From Nitrospira sp. (GTDB taxonomy: Bacteria; Nitrospirota; Nitrospiria; Nitrospirales; Nitrospiraceae), in NCBI GenBank assembly GCA_020853775.1, contig JADYYH010000073.1, positions 1 to 64,000 on the forward strand: a stretch of DNA of 64,000 bases. The letters are read 5' to 3'. The notes beneath the pieces were generated by a model, which saw only the letters and a list, made by a program, of their open reading frames with translations, did not search any database and was not told the DNA's origin. Shown here in pieces: positions 25,786 through 35,225 of the stretch (the stretch's first letter is position 1; every line of letters starts with the position of its first letter). The translations under genes and the position numbers were made by a program.

Positions 25786-27336
25786 TCACGGCCTCAGCGT
25801 CAGATAAATGGCCCGCCCCTGCCTCTTCAACAGGAGCAAGACCGCCTGGTCTTTCGGCAAATTTGCGGCCACATGCTCATACGACTTGATCGTGCCCACC
25901 GACTTGCGATTCACCTCCAACACAAGGTCTCCCTCGCGCACACCGGCCTCTTCCGCCTGACTCCCCGGCTTGACCCGGACCACGACAATCCCGCGGTCGC
26001 TTGACTTCAGCCCGTACCGGCCGGCCAACTCCGAATTCACCTCCCGCACGTCGATATCCGAAAGCAATCCGGCCGGCGCCACAGACTCACTACTCTCTTC
26101 CCCACTGGCCTGCGACAGATTCTTCGGCTGCTCGGCAATGACCAGATCGATGGACTTGGGCTTTTTCTCACGGATGAGTTTGACCGTGACCTTTTTACCG
26201 ACCACGGTCTGAGCCACGGCATTGCGCAAGTGGGTCGGCGAATCCATGGGCTTGCCGTCATACTCGACAATGACGTCTCCCCGCTCGAATCCCGCTTTTT
26301 TCGCCGGGCTATCATCCATAATGTCGCTGACGAGCACGCCTTTCACATCTTTCGGCACACCGAACTGCGACGACAATTCAGGCGTCAGCTCCTGAATGGA
26401 CACGCCCAGCCAGCCGCGCACGACTTTGCCGTGCTGGACCAGCTGCTCCATGATGGAATGGGCCATGTTGCTTGGGACGGCGAAGCCGATGCCCATGTTT
26501 CCACCGCTTTGGCTGTAAATGGCGGTATTGATGCCGACCAACTCGCCGCGGACGTTGACCAGCGCGCCTCCGGAGTTGCCGGGGTTGATGGCTGCATCGG
26601 TCTGGATAAAGTCTTCGTACTCGGCAATCCCCGCCGCGCGACCGAGGGCGCTGACGATGCCCAGCGTCACGGTCTGTGTCAGACCGAAGGGATTGCCGAC
26701 CGCCAGGACAAACTCGCCGACTTCCAGCTTGTCGGAATCAGCCCAGGCCACTGTCGGCAGGCCCGTCGCTTCAATTTTCAGCACGGCGACATCGGTCTTC
26801 GCATCCGTGCCGACCAGCTTCGCTTTGAACTCTCGCTTGTCCGACAAGAACACCTTGATCTCGTCGGCCTTATTCACCACATGGTTATTCGTGATGATCA
26901 ACCCGTTGGCATCGACGATCACGCCCGACCCCAAGCCCTGCTGTTTCCGTTCCTTCGGCGCCTCGAAGCGCTTCATCCACTCCTCGCCGAAGAAACGCCG
27001 GAAAAAGGGATCCTCGAACGGCGTGCCCTTACTTTCCTCGCCGCTTCCATTGCGAGTCGCAAAAATATTGACGACCGCCGGTTTGACGACCTTGGCGACA
27101 TCGACAAAACTCTGGCCCCCGGCGCCGGGCAACGTCGGCTGCACCGCCGTGGAGACCGGCCTGGGAACCGGGGCAGACACGGCGGGCGACTCCGGAACCG
27201 CATGTCCGATAGGTAACCATCCGAGATCGGAGGTCAGGACAATCCCGATCAGCACTCCCGCCGACAACAGTACGGCCGGAACTATCCAGGATCGCATCGA
27301 TGACCGCTGTTCGGGTTGAATCGGACCGTCATTCAT
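25786..27336 (-). CDS. DegP/HtrA (Do-family) periplasmic serine protease
   Basis: A 516-residue protease-chaperone for misfolded envelope proteins. An N-terminal membrane segment ([19 protein letters not shown]) and Pro-rich linker lead to a trypsin-like domain with a complete triad: His152 in TNNHVV, Asp182 in KTDVAVLK and Ser255 in GNSGGAL. Two PDZ domains follow (about residues 300-390 and 420-515). The uncleaved-looking anchor suggests it may stay membrane-tethered. The gene is followed 50 bp later by the PIN-TRAM gene and may share its transcript. Confidence 0.95.
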   Translation of the reverse strand: MNDGPIQPEQRSSMRSWIVPAVLLSAGVLIGIVLTSDLGWLPIGHAVPESPAVSAPVPRPVSTAVQPTLPGAGGQSFVDVAKVVKPAVVNIFATRNGSGEESKGTPFEDPFFRRFFGEEWMKRFEAPKERKQQGLGSGVIVDANGLIITNNHVVNKADEIKVFLSDKREFKAKLVGTDAKTDVAVLKIEATGLPTVAWADSDKLEVGEFVLAVGNPFGLTQTVTLGIVSALGRAAGIAEYEDFIQTDAAINPGNSGGALVNVRGELVGINTAIYSQSGGNMGIGFAVPSNMAHSIMEQLVQHGKVVRGWLGVSIQELTPELSSQFGVPKDVKGVLVSDIMDDSPAKKAGFERGDVIVEYDGKPMDSPTHLRNAVAQTVVGKKVTVKLIREKKPKSIDLVIAEQPKNLSQASGEESSESVAPAGLLSDIDVREVNSELAGRYGLKSSDRGIVVVRVKPGSQAEEAGVREGDLVLEVNRKSVGTIKSYEHVAANLPKDQAVLLLLKRQGRAIYLTLRP

Positions 27337-27358
27337 GGTGGTTCGTCAGTCGAGACAA

Positions 27359-28282
27359 CTAGGGCTTCTCGCCCGCGTACAGACTCATGATGGTGTTCAA
27401 AAATTTCACGGCTTCCGCTTTGGGCCGCTGGAACGAATTCCGGCCGATGATCGACCCGAATCCTCCGCCATCACGGATCGCCCGCACTTCTTCGAAGACC
27501 GTTTTTTCGTCGCTCTTCGCGCCGCCGGAGAAAATGACGATGCGGCGCCCATCGAACGAACTCTGCACGATATGCTTCACCCGCTCCGTCAGTGTCGCCG
27601 TGGGAATCTTTTCGGCCTCATACACCTTCTTGGCCGCCGCCTGCTCCAAGTGGGTCGACGGTAATTTCACCTTGATGATATGGGCGCCGAGCTGCGCGGC
27701 AATCTGAGCAGCGTAGGCCACCACGTCGAGAGCCGTCTCACCTTCCTTGCTCAGCCCTGACCCGCGCGGGTACGACCACACGACCACGGCCAACCCGGCA
27801 TTTTTCGCTTCTTCCGCAATGACGCGCAGCTGCTCATACATGGGATTACAGTGAGACGAGCCGGGATAAATCGTGAACCCCACGGCTGAACAACCCAAGC
27901 GCAAGGCTTCCTGCACGCTCCCTGTCACCGACGGCAACGGATCCTTCTCATCGTGCAACACGTCATGATTGTTCAATTTGAGAATGAGCGGGATTCTGCC
28001 GGCGAAATGGCTGGCACCGGCTTCGATGAATCCCAGTGGCGCCGCATAGGCGTTACACCCGGCATCGATGGCCAGCTGGAAGTGGTAATGCGGGTGGTAT
28101 CCGCCCGGATTAGGCGCGAAACTTCTCGCCGGACCGTGTTCGAACCCTTGATCGACCGGTAGGATGACCAACTTGCCGGTGCCCGCCAGTTTCCCCGAAT
28201 TCAGCAGCCGGGCAATGTTCGTCTTTGTTCCCGCATTGTCGCTCTCATACCAGCTCAGAATTTCCTGGACCCGATTGCTCAT
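27359..28282 (-). CDS. fbaB: Class I fructose-bisphosphate aldolase (DhnA/FbaB type)
   Basis: A 307-residue TIM-barrel aldolase of the DhnA family, interconverting fructose 1,6-bisphosphate with triose phosphates. Features are LVILPVDQGFEHGPARSF, ILKLNNHDVL, WSYPRGSGLSKEGE and the Schiff-base Lys region IIKVKLPSTHLEQ, then VIFSGGAKSDEK. The start at 28282 has GGGAGGTTG upstream. The fructose-1,6-bisphosphatase gene is 36 bp upstream, which points to gluconeogenesis feeding sugar synthesis. Confidence 0.94.
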   Translation of the reverse strand: MSNRVQEILSWYESDNAGTKTNIARLLNSGKLAGTGKLVILPVDQGFEHGPARSFAPNPGGYHPHYHFQLAIDAGCNAYAAPLGFIEAGASHFAGRIPLILKLNNHDVLHDEKDPLPSVTGSVQEALRLGCSAVGFTIYPGSSHCNPMYEQLRVIAEEAKNAGLAVVVWSYPRGSGLSKEGETALDVVAYAAQIAAQLGAHIIKVKLPSTHLEQAAAKKVYEAEKIPTATLTERVKHIVQSSFDGRRIVIFSGGAKSDEKTVFEEVRAIRDGGGFGSIIGRNSFQRPKAEAVKFLNTIMSLYAGEKP

Positions 28283-28318
28283 AATCAACCTCCCAACCAA
28301 CCTCGATCATATTGGTCG

Positions 28319-29311
28319 TTACGCACGTCCTTGCACAAAGTCTTCCGCCAGACTCACATCTTCCGCACTGCCGATAATGAGGGGGACACGCTGATGCAGC
28401 GCCTTGGGTTCGACATCGAGAATGCGCATCGTCCCCGTCGTTGCTTTGCCTCCGGCCTGTTCCACCACCATGGCCAGCGGGTTTCCTTCGTACATCAAGC
28501 GCAATTTTCCCTCGGGCTTATCCTTTTCTCCAGGATACAGATAGATGCCGCCACCCAGGAGGATGCGATGCACATCCGCAACCAAACAGCCGCTATACCG
28601 CCCGCTATAGGGCCGGCCGGTGGGCTTGTCCTGCACTTTCAAGTAATCGAGATATCGCTGCGTGCCGGAGGGCCAGCGATGATAGTTCCCCTCGTTGACC
28701 GAATAGACCTTGCCCCGCGCGGGAATCCGGATGTTCTCGTTGGACAGCAGATACTCACCGATGGACGGCTCGAGCGTGAAGCCATGCACCCCCTGCCCGA
28801 CCGTGAACACAAGCATGGTGCTCGCTCCATACAACACATATCCTGCGGCGATCTGCTCCGTCCCCCTTTGCAACAACTCATCTTCGACCGACTGCCCCGT
28901 CCGTGATCGGCGGATGGAGAAAATCGCGCCTAAGGGCATATTGACATCGGTATTGGAGGATCCATCCAAGGGATCGACCAATAACATGTACTTCGCGCCT
29001 TCGTGGACCATCTTCAGGGGCTTTTCCATCTCTTCGGAGGCCAGCACGCAGACGAGGCCGCTGTGTTCAAACACGCGGACAAAGGTATCATTGGCAATCT
29101 GATCGAGTTTCTTGACGATCTCGCCCTGAACATTGGTCTCGCCGGTCGTGCCCAGAATCTTGTTCAATCCGGCACGACGCAAGTCATGAGCAATCATTTT
29201 GCCGACGAGGCCGATCTGGGTCAGCAGGACGGAAAACTCTCCGGTCGCTTCAGGATGCGCGGCCTGTTGTTCGATGATAAAGCGGCTTAACGTAATGGGA
29301 AATTTCGCCAT
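28319..29311 (-). CDS. fbp: Class I fructose-1,6-bisphosphatase
   Basis: A 330-residue gluconeogenic phosphatase. Metal-binding features are EEMEKP, LLVDPLDGSSNTDVNMPLG and the later WPSGTQRYLDYL and LMYEGNPLAMVVEQAGGKAT. The N-terminal LSRFIIEQQAAHPEATGEF fits the class. It is followed by the aldolase gene, so two successive steps toward fructose 6-phosphate are co-transcribed. Allosteric control cannot be read from the sequence. Confidence 0.97.
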   Translation of the reverse strand: MAKFPITLSRFIIEQQAAHPEATGEFSVLLTQIGLVGKMIAHDLRRAGLNKILGTTGETNVQGEIVKKLDQIANDTFVRVFEHSGLVCVLASEEMEKPLKMVHEGAKYMLLVDPLDGSSNTDVNMPLGAIFSIRRSRTGQSVEDELLQRGTEQIAAGYVLYGASTMLVFTVGQGVHGFTLEPSIGEYLLSNENIRIPARGKVYSVNEGNYHRWPSGTQRYLDYLKVQDKPTGRPYSGRYSGCLVADVHRILLGGGIYLYPGEKDKPEGKLRLMYEGNPLAMVVEQAGGKATTGTMRILDVEPKALHQRVPLIIGSAEDVSLAEDFVQGRA

Positions 29312-29355
29312 GCTGAGGAGTCCTCATGGATTGAACGACGACGAGTCGAAATGAC

Positions 29356-29383
29356 GAGGGCTTCGGACAGAGCCGAAGCCCTC
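29356..29383 (-). terminator. Strong 11-bp hairpin between DUF3108 gene and fbp
   Basis: A perfect 11-bp inverted repeat, GAGGGCTTCGG and CCGAAGCCCTC, with a 6-nt loop lies between the end of the DUF3108 gene (29445) and the fbp start (29311). On the minus strand a short GTCATTT follows. It may partly end the glycan transcript or act as a processing site; fbp and the aldolase may then need another promoter. Confidence 0.55.
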
Positions 29384-29444
29384 CCCCACGAACCTGGCGC
29401 GATTATAGCGGTTTCCGGCGGAGCGAGCAAACCAGACCGGCATG

Positions 29445-30257
29445 TTACGGCTGCGCGGCCGAACCGTAGCCCTCCGTCAATTCAGCCACGATGGACCCCA
29501 CGACGACCTTGGCTTTCATTCTCACCGGCACCCGGTGCGCATCGGTGGTGAACCAGACCCGGATATTGCCTTCGTTCAGAAAAATGCCCTGGAACGGCAT
29601 GATCACGACTACTCGGGCCGTTTCGGCCTTCCCCCACCGGCCCTCCACGGTTTCCAACGCTTCGACACGCACCTCCATCTTGTAATTCTTTTTGTCGTGA
29701 TGGACCGTCATGGTCAGCGAGGCTCCCGGCACGAATGGCAGGACCTTGCGAACATAGTACAGACAGGACATGGCGTCCTGCGCATCCGGCGGTATGGGCA
29801 AGTCGTCGATTTTTCCGTCCTTGACGGCCGTCACCAGACCTTCCTGGTGCCTGAAGGTGTAATCGAAATCGTTAAAGCGTTTGCCTTCCTGGCGGGCAAA
29901 CGTCATGTGTGCGGGGAGGAAGGATTCGAGATCGACCTGCGAGACACCGCGGTTGTCGACGGGATAGAACTTCGTCACCGTCGGGCTCGACCGAGCCGTC
30001 ATGCTCAAGGTGAGTTGCTGCCGCCCCCGATGGTCAAGTCCCTCCTGGACGTTCATCGTGGCAATTCCCGCGCGCATCCCCAGCCAGGTCACGTCGTAGG
30101 CAAGACGCTCTCCGTTGGCAAAGGGCAGCTGGGCCGAGACCGACGGCCGCCCTTGCGGTCCCGCTTCCGCATGCAGTGCCGTGGGGATCGAGATCCAGGC
30201 CACAATGGCCGCGATGCAGAGAAGAATGTGAGGGAAAGACGGAAGGGGAATGGTCAC
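29445..30257 (-). CDS. DUF3108 exported protein
   Basis: A 270-residue exported protein of the DUF3108 family, function unknown. I used the GTG at 30257, two bases after the phosphohexomutase stop; a GTG at 30275 would overlap that gene. A signal peptide (FPHILLCIAAIVAWISI, cleavage near ALHAEA) precedes a mature beta-rich domain that starts ANGERLAYDVTWLGMRAGIA and contains DFDYTFRHQEG, DAMSCLYYVRKVLP and a late RVWFTTDAHRVPVRMKAKV. Position suggests an envelope role related to the surface glycan, which is inference. Confidence 0.85.
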   Translation of the reverse strand: MTIPLPSFPHILLCIAAIVAWISIPTALHAEAGPQGRPSVSAQLPFANGERLAYDVTWLGMRAGIATMNVQEGLDHRGRQQLTLSMTARSSPTVTKFYPVDNRGVSQVDLESFLPAHMTFARQEGKRFNDFDYTFRHQEGLVTAVKDGKIDDLPIPPDAQDAMSCLYYVRKVLPFVPGASLTMTVHHDKKNYKMEVRVEALETVEGRWGKAETARVVVIMPFQGIFLNEGNIRVWFTTDAHRVPVRMKAKVVVGSIVAELTEGYGSAAQP

Positions 30258-30258
30258 C

Positions 30259-31659
30259 CTAGAGCGACAGAACACGCTGCGCCTGCGCCAGCTCGGTTTC
30301 GATGGCCGCGCGGATCACATCCAGCCTGGCCGGCGAAGGGGCTTCAAACCGGAGGACCAGCGCTGGTTGTGTGTTGGACGCTCGGATCAAGCCCCATCCA
30401 TCCTCGAAAACCGCGCGCACACCATCGATCGTCACCAATTCCCGCATGCGAAGGTTCGACGCCCCCACCGGCCGGCCGGCCTCGAGATAGGCGGCCAACT
30501 GCCGATGCACCTGCTCGACCAACTGAAACTTCACGCTGTCGGAACAATCGACCCGGATCTCCGGCGTCACCGTCGTCTGCGGGAGATCGGCCACCAGGCT
30601 CGAGAGCGATTGTTTGGTCTTGGCCAGGATTTCCACTAACCGGCAGGAGGCGTAGATCGCGTCGTCAAACCCAAAGTACCGATCGGCAAAAAACATATGA
30701 CCGGACATTTCGCCGGCGAGGACGGCGGATTCGGCTTTCAATTTCGCCTTCATCAGGGAATGGCCGGTTTTCCACATGATTGGACGCCCGCCCTTGGCCG
30801 CGATGTCGTCGTACAAACACTGCGAGGCCTTCACCTCGGAGATGAAGGTGGTGCCAGGTCTCTGGGCGAGAATATCTCGTGCATAGACGATCATGAGCCG
30901 GTCGCCCCAGAGAATCTCTCCCCGTTCGTCGATGGCCCCGATGCGATCGGCATCTCCGTCGTAGCCGATGCCCGCGTCCGCCTTGTGTTCGCGCACAGTG
31001 GCAATCAGATCTTGGAGATTTTCCACCACGGTGGGATCGGGATGATGGTTCGGAAAACGCCCGTCCAACTCATCATAGAGACCGGTGACGCGGCATCCCA
31101 TCTGTTCCAGCGCCTGCTTGGCGACCAACGAGGCCGCGCCGTTGCCGCAATCGATCACTACATGCAGGTGATCAGCCCGGACGCCCGAGAACACTGTCTT
31201 CAGATGCTGCAGATAGTCAGGAATGATGGGATGAGAGGAGAGCCGGCCGGATCCAGAGCTAAATCGGCCGGCCTCCATGACACGCCGCAACTGCTGAATC
31301 TCTTCGCCGTGAATGGCTTCTTTCCCGATGCAGATTTTGAAGCCGTTGTATTCGGCTGCGTTGTGGCTGCCGGTGATCATGATCCCGCCGTGAACCGGCA
31401 ACGTGAACAATGAAAAATACAGCAGCGGCGAGGCGCAAAGCCCCAAGTCAACCACATCGAGGCCGCCGGCCAACAGCCCTCGGAGTAAAGCCTGCTGCAA
31501 AGCCGGCGAGCTCAGGCGTCCGTCCCGCCCCAGGCTGATGCGCGAAGCCCCCTGCTCCCGGGCCATGGTGGCATAGGCGCGACCGACCTGTTCCGCAACG
31601 GGTTCCGTCAGCTCTTCCCCGACAATGCCTCTGAGATCATATTCGCGAAACAACGCCAT
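30259..31659 (-). CDS. Phosphomannomutase/phosphoglucomutase
   Basis: A 466-residue alpha-D-phosphohexomutase (AlgC/ManB type) that moves phosphate between C6 and C1 of hexose phosphates. All four domains are visible: start LFREYDLRGIVGEEL, the phosphoserine loop IMITGSHNAAEYNGFK, the metal loop GYDGDADRIGAID, sugar-binding GEMSGHMFFADRYFGFDDA and the phosphate-binding GWGLIRASNTQPALVLRFEA. It lies 9 bp from manC and supplies mannose 1-phosphate or glucose 1-phosphate. Confidence 0.94.
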   Translation of the reverse strand: MALFREYDLRGIVGEELTEPVAEQVGRAYATMAREQGASRISLGRDGRLSSPALQQALLRGLLAGGLDVVDLGLCASPLLYFSLFTLPVHGGIMITGSHNAAEYNGFKICIGKEAIHGEEIQQLRRVMEAGRFSSGSGRLSSHPIIPDYLQHLKTVFSGVRADHLHVVIDCGNGAASLVAKQALEQMGCRVTGLYDELDGRFPNHHPDPTVVENLQDLIATVREHKADAGIGYDGDADRIGAIDERGEILWGDRLMIVYARDILAQRPGTTFISEVKASQCLYDDIAAKGGRPIMWKTGHSLMKAKLKAESAVLAGEMSGHMFFADRYFGFDDAIYASCRLVEILAKTKQSLSSLVADLPQTTVTPEIRVDCSDSVKFQLVEQVHRQLAAYLEAGRPVGASNLRMRELVTIDGVRAVFEDGWGLIRASNTQPALVLRFEAPSPARLDVIRAAIETELAQAQRVLSL

Positions 31660-31668
31660 GCCGATCTC

Positions 31669-33117
31669 CTAACGTGCTCGGCCGAGTCGCCCGTAATCGT
31701 CCTGGAACCGTACGATGTCGTCCTCTCCGAGATAGGGTCCGTTCTGTACTTCGATGATGTGCAACGTTTCTTTGCCGAGGTTTTCCAGGCGATGCGGTGT
31801 CTCTACTGGAATCGCCGTACTCTGCCCCACCTGAAGATCCAACAGCTCCTCACCACGGGTCACCCGAGCAGTCCCTGCGATTACCACCCAGTGCTCGCTA
31901 CGCTTGTGGTGAAGCTGTAGTGACAACCGGCCGCCCGGATTCACGGTCACACGCTTCACTTTGTATCCAGGCCCTTCTTCCAACACCGTGTACGAGCCCC
32001 AGGGGCGAAACACCGTCAGATGCTCCAGATGCTCCGGCGCGCCTTGCTGCTTGAGGATTTCGACCATCTGCTTCACGTCCTGGGAGCGGGACTTCGGACA
32101 GATCAGCGTGGCATCCGGCGTATCGACCACCACCATATCCGTGAGTCCGATGGTCGCCACAACCCGGCGGTCGGCATAGAGGACGGAATTGCTGCTGTCC
32201 ATATCGATGACACGGCCGCTGACCACATTGCCGGCCTTGTCGCGCGGGGCGACCTCTTCGAGGCTACTCCAATTGCCCACATCCGACCAGCCGAATCCCA
32301 CCGGAATCATGGCCGCATGCGACGACAGTTCCATCACGCCGTTGTCGATTGAGACCGAAGGGACCTTTTTATAGGCCGCTTCGATCTGCCGGGGATCGGC
32401 GCCCGAGGTCATCAGGGTATGGACTTTTTGCACCGCTTTCGCCAGCTGCGGCTGGTGACGGTTGATCTCGTCCCGAATCGTGGCGGCTTTCCAGAGAAAC
32501 ATTCCGCTGTTCCAAAAGTAATTGCCGCTTTTCAGATACTGCGCCGCTTTTGTCCGATTCGGCTTCTCGACAAAACGGGCGACCGGATGGCCGGTCAGCC
32601 GCCCCTTCTTGGCCAACGTGGTTCGCCGATTCGGCTGAATATATCCGTATCCGGTCTCGGGCCTGGTCGGCTTGATCCCGAACGTCACTACATGTCCCTT
32701 GGCCGCAAGTTGCATCCCCAATGACACCGCCGCCTGAAACGCCTTTTCTCCGGTGACGACATGATCCGCCGGCAAGACCAACATCACCGCCTCGGGATCG
32801 CGACGTAGCAGCTCTGCCGCCACCAGCGCAATGGCCGGGGCGGTGTTGCGCCCCACCGGCTCGATGACATAGTTGTCTTTGAGGTTCGACTTCCACTCTC
32901 CCAATTGCACGCGAATCGAATCCGCCTGCCCTGGATTGGTGGAGATGAGCACCCGATCGGGTCCGGCACAGGAGAGCACGCGCCGCATGGTCTGCTGAAT
33001 GAGCGTCTCCTCGCCGATGATGCGCAGGAGCTGCTTGGGATATAGGTGCCGGCTCAACGGCCAAAATCGAGTTCCGCTGCCGCCCGCCAAAATAACCGGA
33101 TAGAGGTGATCTGTCAT
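31669..33117 (-). CDS. manC: Mannose-1-phosphate guanylyltransferase / mannose-6-phosphate isomerase
   Basis: A 482-residue bifunctional type II enzyme making GDP-mannose. The N-domain carries the nucleotide loop ILAGGSGTRFWPLSRHLYPK, then MLVLPADHVV, TGYGYIQPN and FVEKPN; the C-domain is a cupin isomerase (about residues 350-475; GGRLSLQLHHKRSEHWVVIA, IPVETPHRLENLG). Coupled with the hexomutase downstream, it turns fructose 6-phosphate into an activated mannosyl donor for the glycan locus upstream. Confidence 0.96.
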   Translation of the reverse strand: MTDHLYPVILAGGSGTRFWPLSRHLYPKQLLRIIGEETLIQQTMRRVLSCAGPDRVLISTNPGQADSIRVQLGEWKSNLKDNYVIEPVGRNTAPAIALVAAELLRRDPEAVMLVLPADHVVTGEKAFQAAVSLGMQLAAKGHVVTFGIKPTRPETGYGYIQPNRRTTLAKKGRLTGHPVARFVEKPNRTKAAQYLKSGNYFWNSGMFLWKAATIRDEINRHQPQLAKAVQKVHTLMTSGADPRQIEAAYKKVPSVSIDNGVMELSSHAAMIPVGFGWSDVGNWSSLEEVAPRDKAGNVVSGRVIDMDSSNSVLYADRRVVATIGLTDMVVVDTPDATLICPKSRSQDVKQMVEILKQQGAPEHLEHLTVFRPWGSYTVLEEGPGYKVKRVTVNPGGRLSLQLHHKRSEHWVVIAGTARVTRGEELLDLQVGQSTAIPVETPHRLENLGKETLHIIEVQNGPYLGEDDIVRFQDDYGRLGRAR

Positions 33118-33163
33118 ATCGCAAGGACTCCGCTTCCGCTCAACAGGACCGTGCGGCCATGGG

Positions 33164-33703
33164 TCACTGGGATTGTTGGGCTGCCAGAATGAGATCCGCT
33201 AATTCCCGTACGGCCCCCTCTCCGCCGTTTTTCTTGCACACGTACCGTACGGTCTTCAACACGAGAGGCGTGCCATCCGCAGGGGACGCGGACAATCCCA
33301 CCGCGCCGAGGGCCTGGAGATCATTCACATCATCACCGATGTAGGCCACTTGTTTCATGGTGAGGCCGTGTCGCGCGATGAGATCCTTCACCACGGCGAG
33401 CTTATCATAGGCCCCTTGATGCACCTCGGGAATCGTCAATTTTTGCGCCCGCCGCATGACGATCTTCGTGGATTCCTGCGTGATGATCGCCGTGATAATA
33501 CCCGCCTTCTGCAACAGCTTGATGCCCATGCCGTCACGCGTATTGAATTTTTTCCATTCGTCTCCGGACTCGGAATAATACATGCCGGCGTCCGTGAGCA
33601 CGCCATCAACATCTGTCGCAAACAAACGAATCCCCCGGAGAATCCCCCGGAGGGACACAGGCGGCTTCGATGGCGTGCTGGTTCGACGTGTCGTGCTAGG
33701 CAT
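33164..33703 (-). CDS. KdsC-like HAD phosphatase
   Basis: A small HAD phosphatase without a cap domain, 179 residues from the ATG at 33703 (ATG 33742 and GTG 33757 are alternatives). Motifs are complete: RLFATDVDGVLTDAGMYYSE, NTRDGMGIKLL, IITQES, and YIGDDVNDLQALGAVGLSAS. This is the Kdo-8-phosphate phosphatase family, which also includes phosphatases for nonulosonate 9-phosphates. No Kdo synthase, KdsD or KdsB lies nearby, so action on a nonulosonic acid intermediate made by the NeuB-like enzyme is equally possible. Confidence 0.82.
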   Translation of the reverse strand: MPSTTRRTSTPSKPPVSLRGILRGIRLFATDVDGVLTDAGMYYSESGDEWKKFNTRDGMGIKLLQKAGIITAIITQESTKIVMRRAQKLTIPEVHQGAYDKLAVVKDLIARHGLTMKQVAYIGDDVNDLQALGAVGLSASPADGTPLVLKTVRYVCKKNGGEGAVRELADLILAAQQSQ

Positions 33704-33816
33704 GCGAAGGCTTTCGGGCGCGATGGTAACAAGCGCTCGCATGAAACTCAAGAACACTTAGTCCCGTGCGAAGAAGTCGTTCGGGCCAGTGGGCCCCTGA
33801 ACCAAAGACGAGGGTT

Positions 33817-35217
33817 TCAATAGGCATGTCGATGAACGAACCCTCGCCAAAAGGTCAGCACCATGATTTTGATGTCGAACCAGATCGACCAATGCTCGAT
33901 GTAATACAGGTCGTGCTCGATCCGTTTTTCCAGCGACGTATTTCCCCGCCAGCCGTTAATTTGCGCCCATCCGGTAATGCCAGCCTTCATCTTGTGGCGC
34001 AACATGTATTGTGGCAGTGTTTCACGAAACCGTGCGATGAACTCCGGCCGCTCCGGCCGCGGGCCAACGATGCTCATCTCCCCCCGCAACACATTCCAGA
34101 ACTGAGGGAGCTCATCTAAACTGGTCCGCCGCAAGAACGCCCCGATGGGTGTCCGCCGATCATCATTGGGTTGCGTCCAGACAGGCCCCGTCTCGGACTC
34201 CGCGTCCACCTTCATGGAACGAAACTTCAACATTTCAAAGGCCTGCCCATCCAAGCCCATCCTGAGCTGGCGGAAAAAGATCGGGCCTGGAGACGTCAGT
34301 TTCACCAAGGCTGCGACCAGGCATAAGACCGGCGAAAAGATGACCAGCGCCCCGAAGGCCCCGACGACATCCAGCACTCGCTTGATGACCAAATTCCAGC
34401 CATGGAGAGGGGAGCCTTGCAAGGTAATCAACGGCAGCCCTTCGAACATTTCCGCTTCGGCCCGCAGGCTCACGAACTCGCACATCGCCGGCAGGGCCTT
34501 CACCTCGACCATGGTGGTGGCGAGGAACCCGAACATCTTCTCTGCCCACCGCTCATCTTCCGGAGGCAGACAGACAAACACGATATCGACCCCGGACTGA
34601 ACACGTTCCTGAAGATCATCGTACCGGCCGATGACCGGCACTCCGTTGATCCGTTCACCCACCTTGCGGGAGTCTGCGCTCAAAAATCCATGCACTCTCA
34701 CCCCCAGTTCAGGATGCTGAGCCAGTGCCTCTACCACCCGCCGTCCCAATCGACTGGTCCCGATGACCAGCGCATGGCGTTGATTGTATCCCACACGACG
34801 CAGAAACCGGAGCGCCTCTCGAAACAGCACTCGTGAAAATCCAAGGGTGATAAGGTTCAGGAGCCAGAAATAGAGCAGCACCAGCCGGGAATATTCGTAT
34901 TGCCGCACAAAGAACGTCAGCGCCACCAGAATCAGCACGGACAACGTATTGGCCTTCGCCACGTCGAGGAACTCCGATAACCGCGTGCCCATCCGCCGCG
35001 GGCGGTAGAGATCAAAGGCCTGGAACGACATGCCCCAGACGGCAATGATCGGGACGAGCAACAACAGGTAAATCTTCAGCGGAGGAATGCCCTTGGTGGC
35101 AGGCTCAACGATCTCTGAAAAACGCAGGTAGTAGGCCCCGATCCAGCAGGCGCAGATCAGCCCGAGATCGATGCAGAACAAGAGGCTCTTGAGGAATTGG
35201 GAGTGGCGTTTGAGCAT
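33817..35217 (-). CDS. Undecaprenyl-phosphate sugar phosphotransferase (exopolysaccharide initiating)
   Basis: A 466-residue polyprenyl glycosylphosphotransferase that transfers sugar 1-phosphate to undecaprenyl phosphate, beginning repeat-unit assembly. Four or more N-terminal membrane helices, a CoA-binding-like middle domain (RHALVIGTSRLGRRVVEALA) and the catalytic C-domain (IKRVLDVVGAFGALVIF, RQLRMGLDGQAFEMLKFRSM, RRTSLDELPQFWNVL, GEMSIVGPRPERPEF) are all present. This is the WbaP/WcaJ-like long form. It is the most downstream glycan gene and sets the first sugar, probably glucose or galactose. Confidence 0.94.
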   Translation of the reverse strand: MLKRHSQFLKSLLFCIDLGLICACWIGAYYLRFSEIVEPATKGIPPLKIYLLLLVPIIAVWGMSFQAFDLYRPRRMGTRLSEFLDVAKANTLSVLILVALTFFVRQYEYSRLVLLYFWLLNLITLGFSRVLFREALRFLRRVGYNQRHALVIGTSRLGRRVVEALAQHPELGVRVHGFLSADSRKVGERINGVPVIGRYDDLQERVQSGVDIVFVCLPPEDERWAEKMFGFLATTMVEVKALPAMCEFVSLRAEAEMFEGLPLITLQGSPLHGWNLVIKRVLDVVGAFGALVIFSPVLCLVAALVKLTSPGPIFFRQLRMGLDGQAFEMLKFRSMKVDAESETGPVWTQPNDDRRTPIGAFLRRTSLDELPQFWNVLRGEMSIVGPRPERPEFIARFRETLPQYMLRHKMKAGITGWAQINGWRGNTSLEKRIEHDLYYIEHWSIWFDIKIMVLTFWRGFVHRHAY

Positions 35218-35225
35218 GCTCCCTC

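Noticed and set aside
26230..27216. 328-codon plus-strand ORF over the DegP-type gene
   Set aside because: The opposite strand encodes a complete protease with its triad and two PDZ domains.
29442..30779. 445-codon plus-strand ORF over the DUF3108 and hexomutase genes
   Set aside because: It spans two clear minus-strand genes and has a low-complexity Arg/Pro/His composition.
33164..33703. Evidence for a Kdo synthesis cluster
   Set aside because: Only the phosphatase is present; KdsA, KdsB and KdsD genes are missing, and the family has other substrates.
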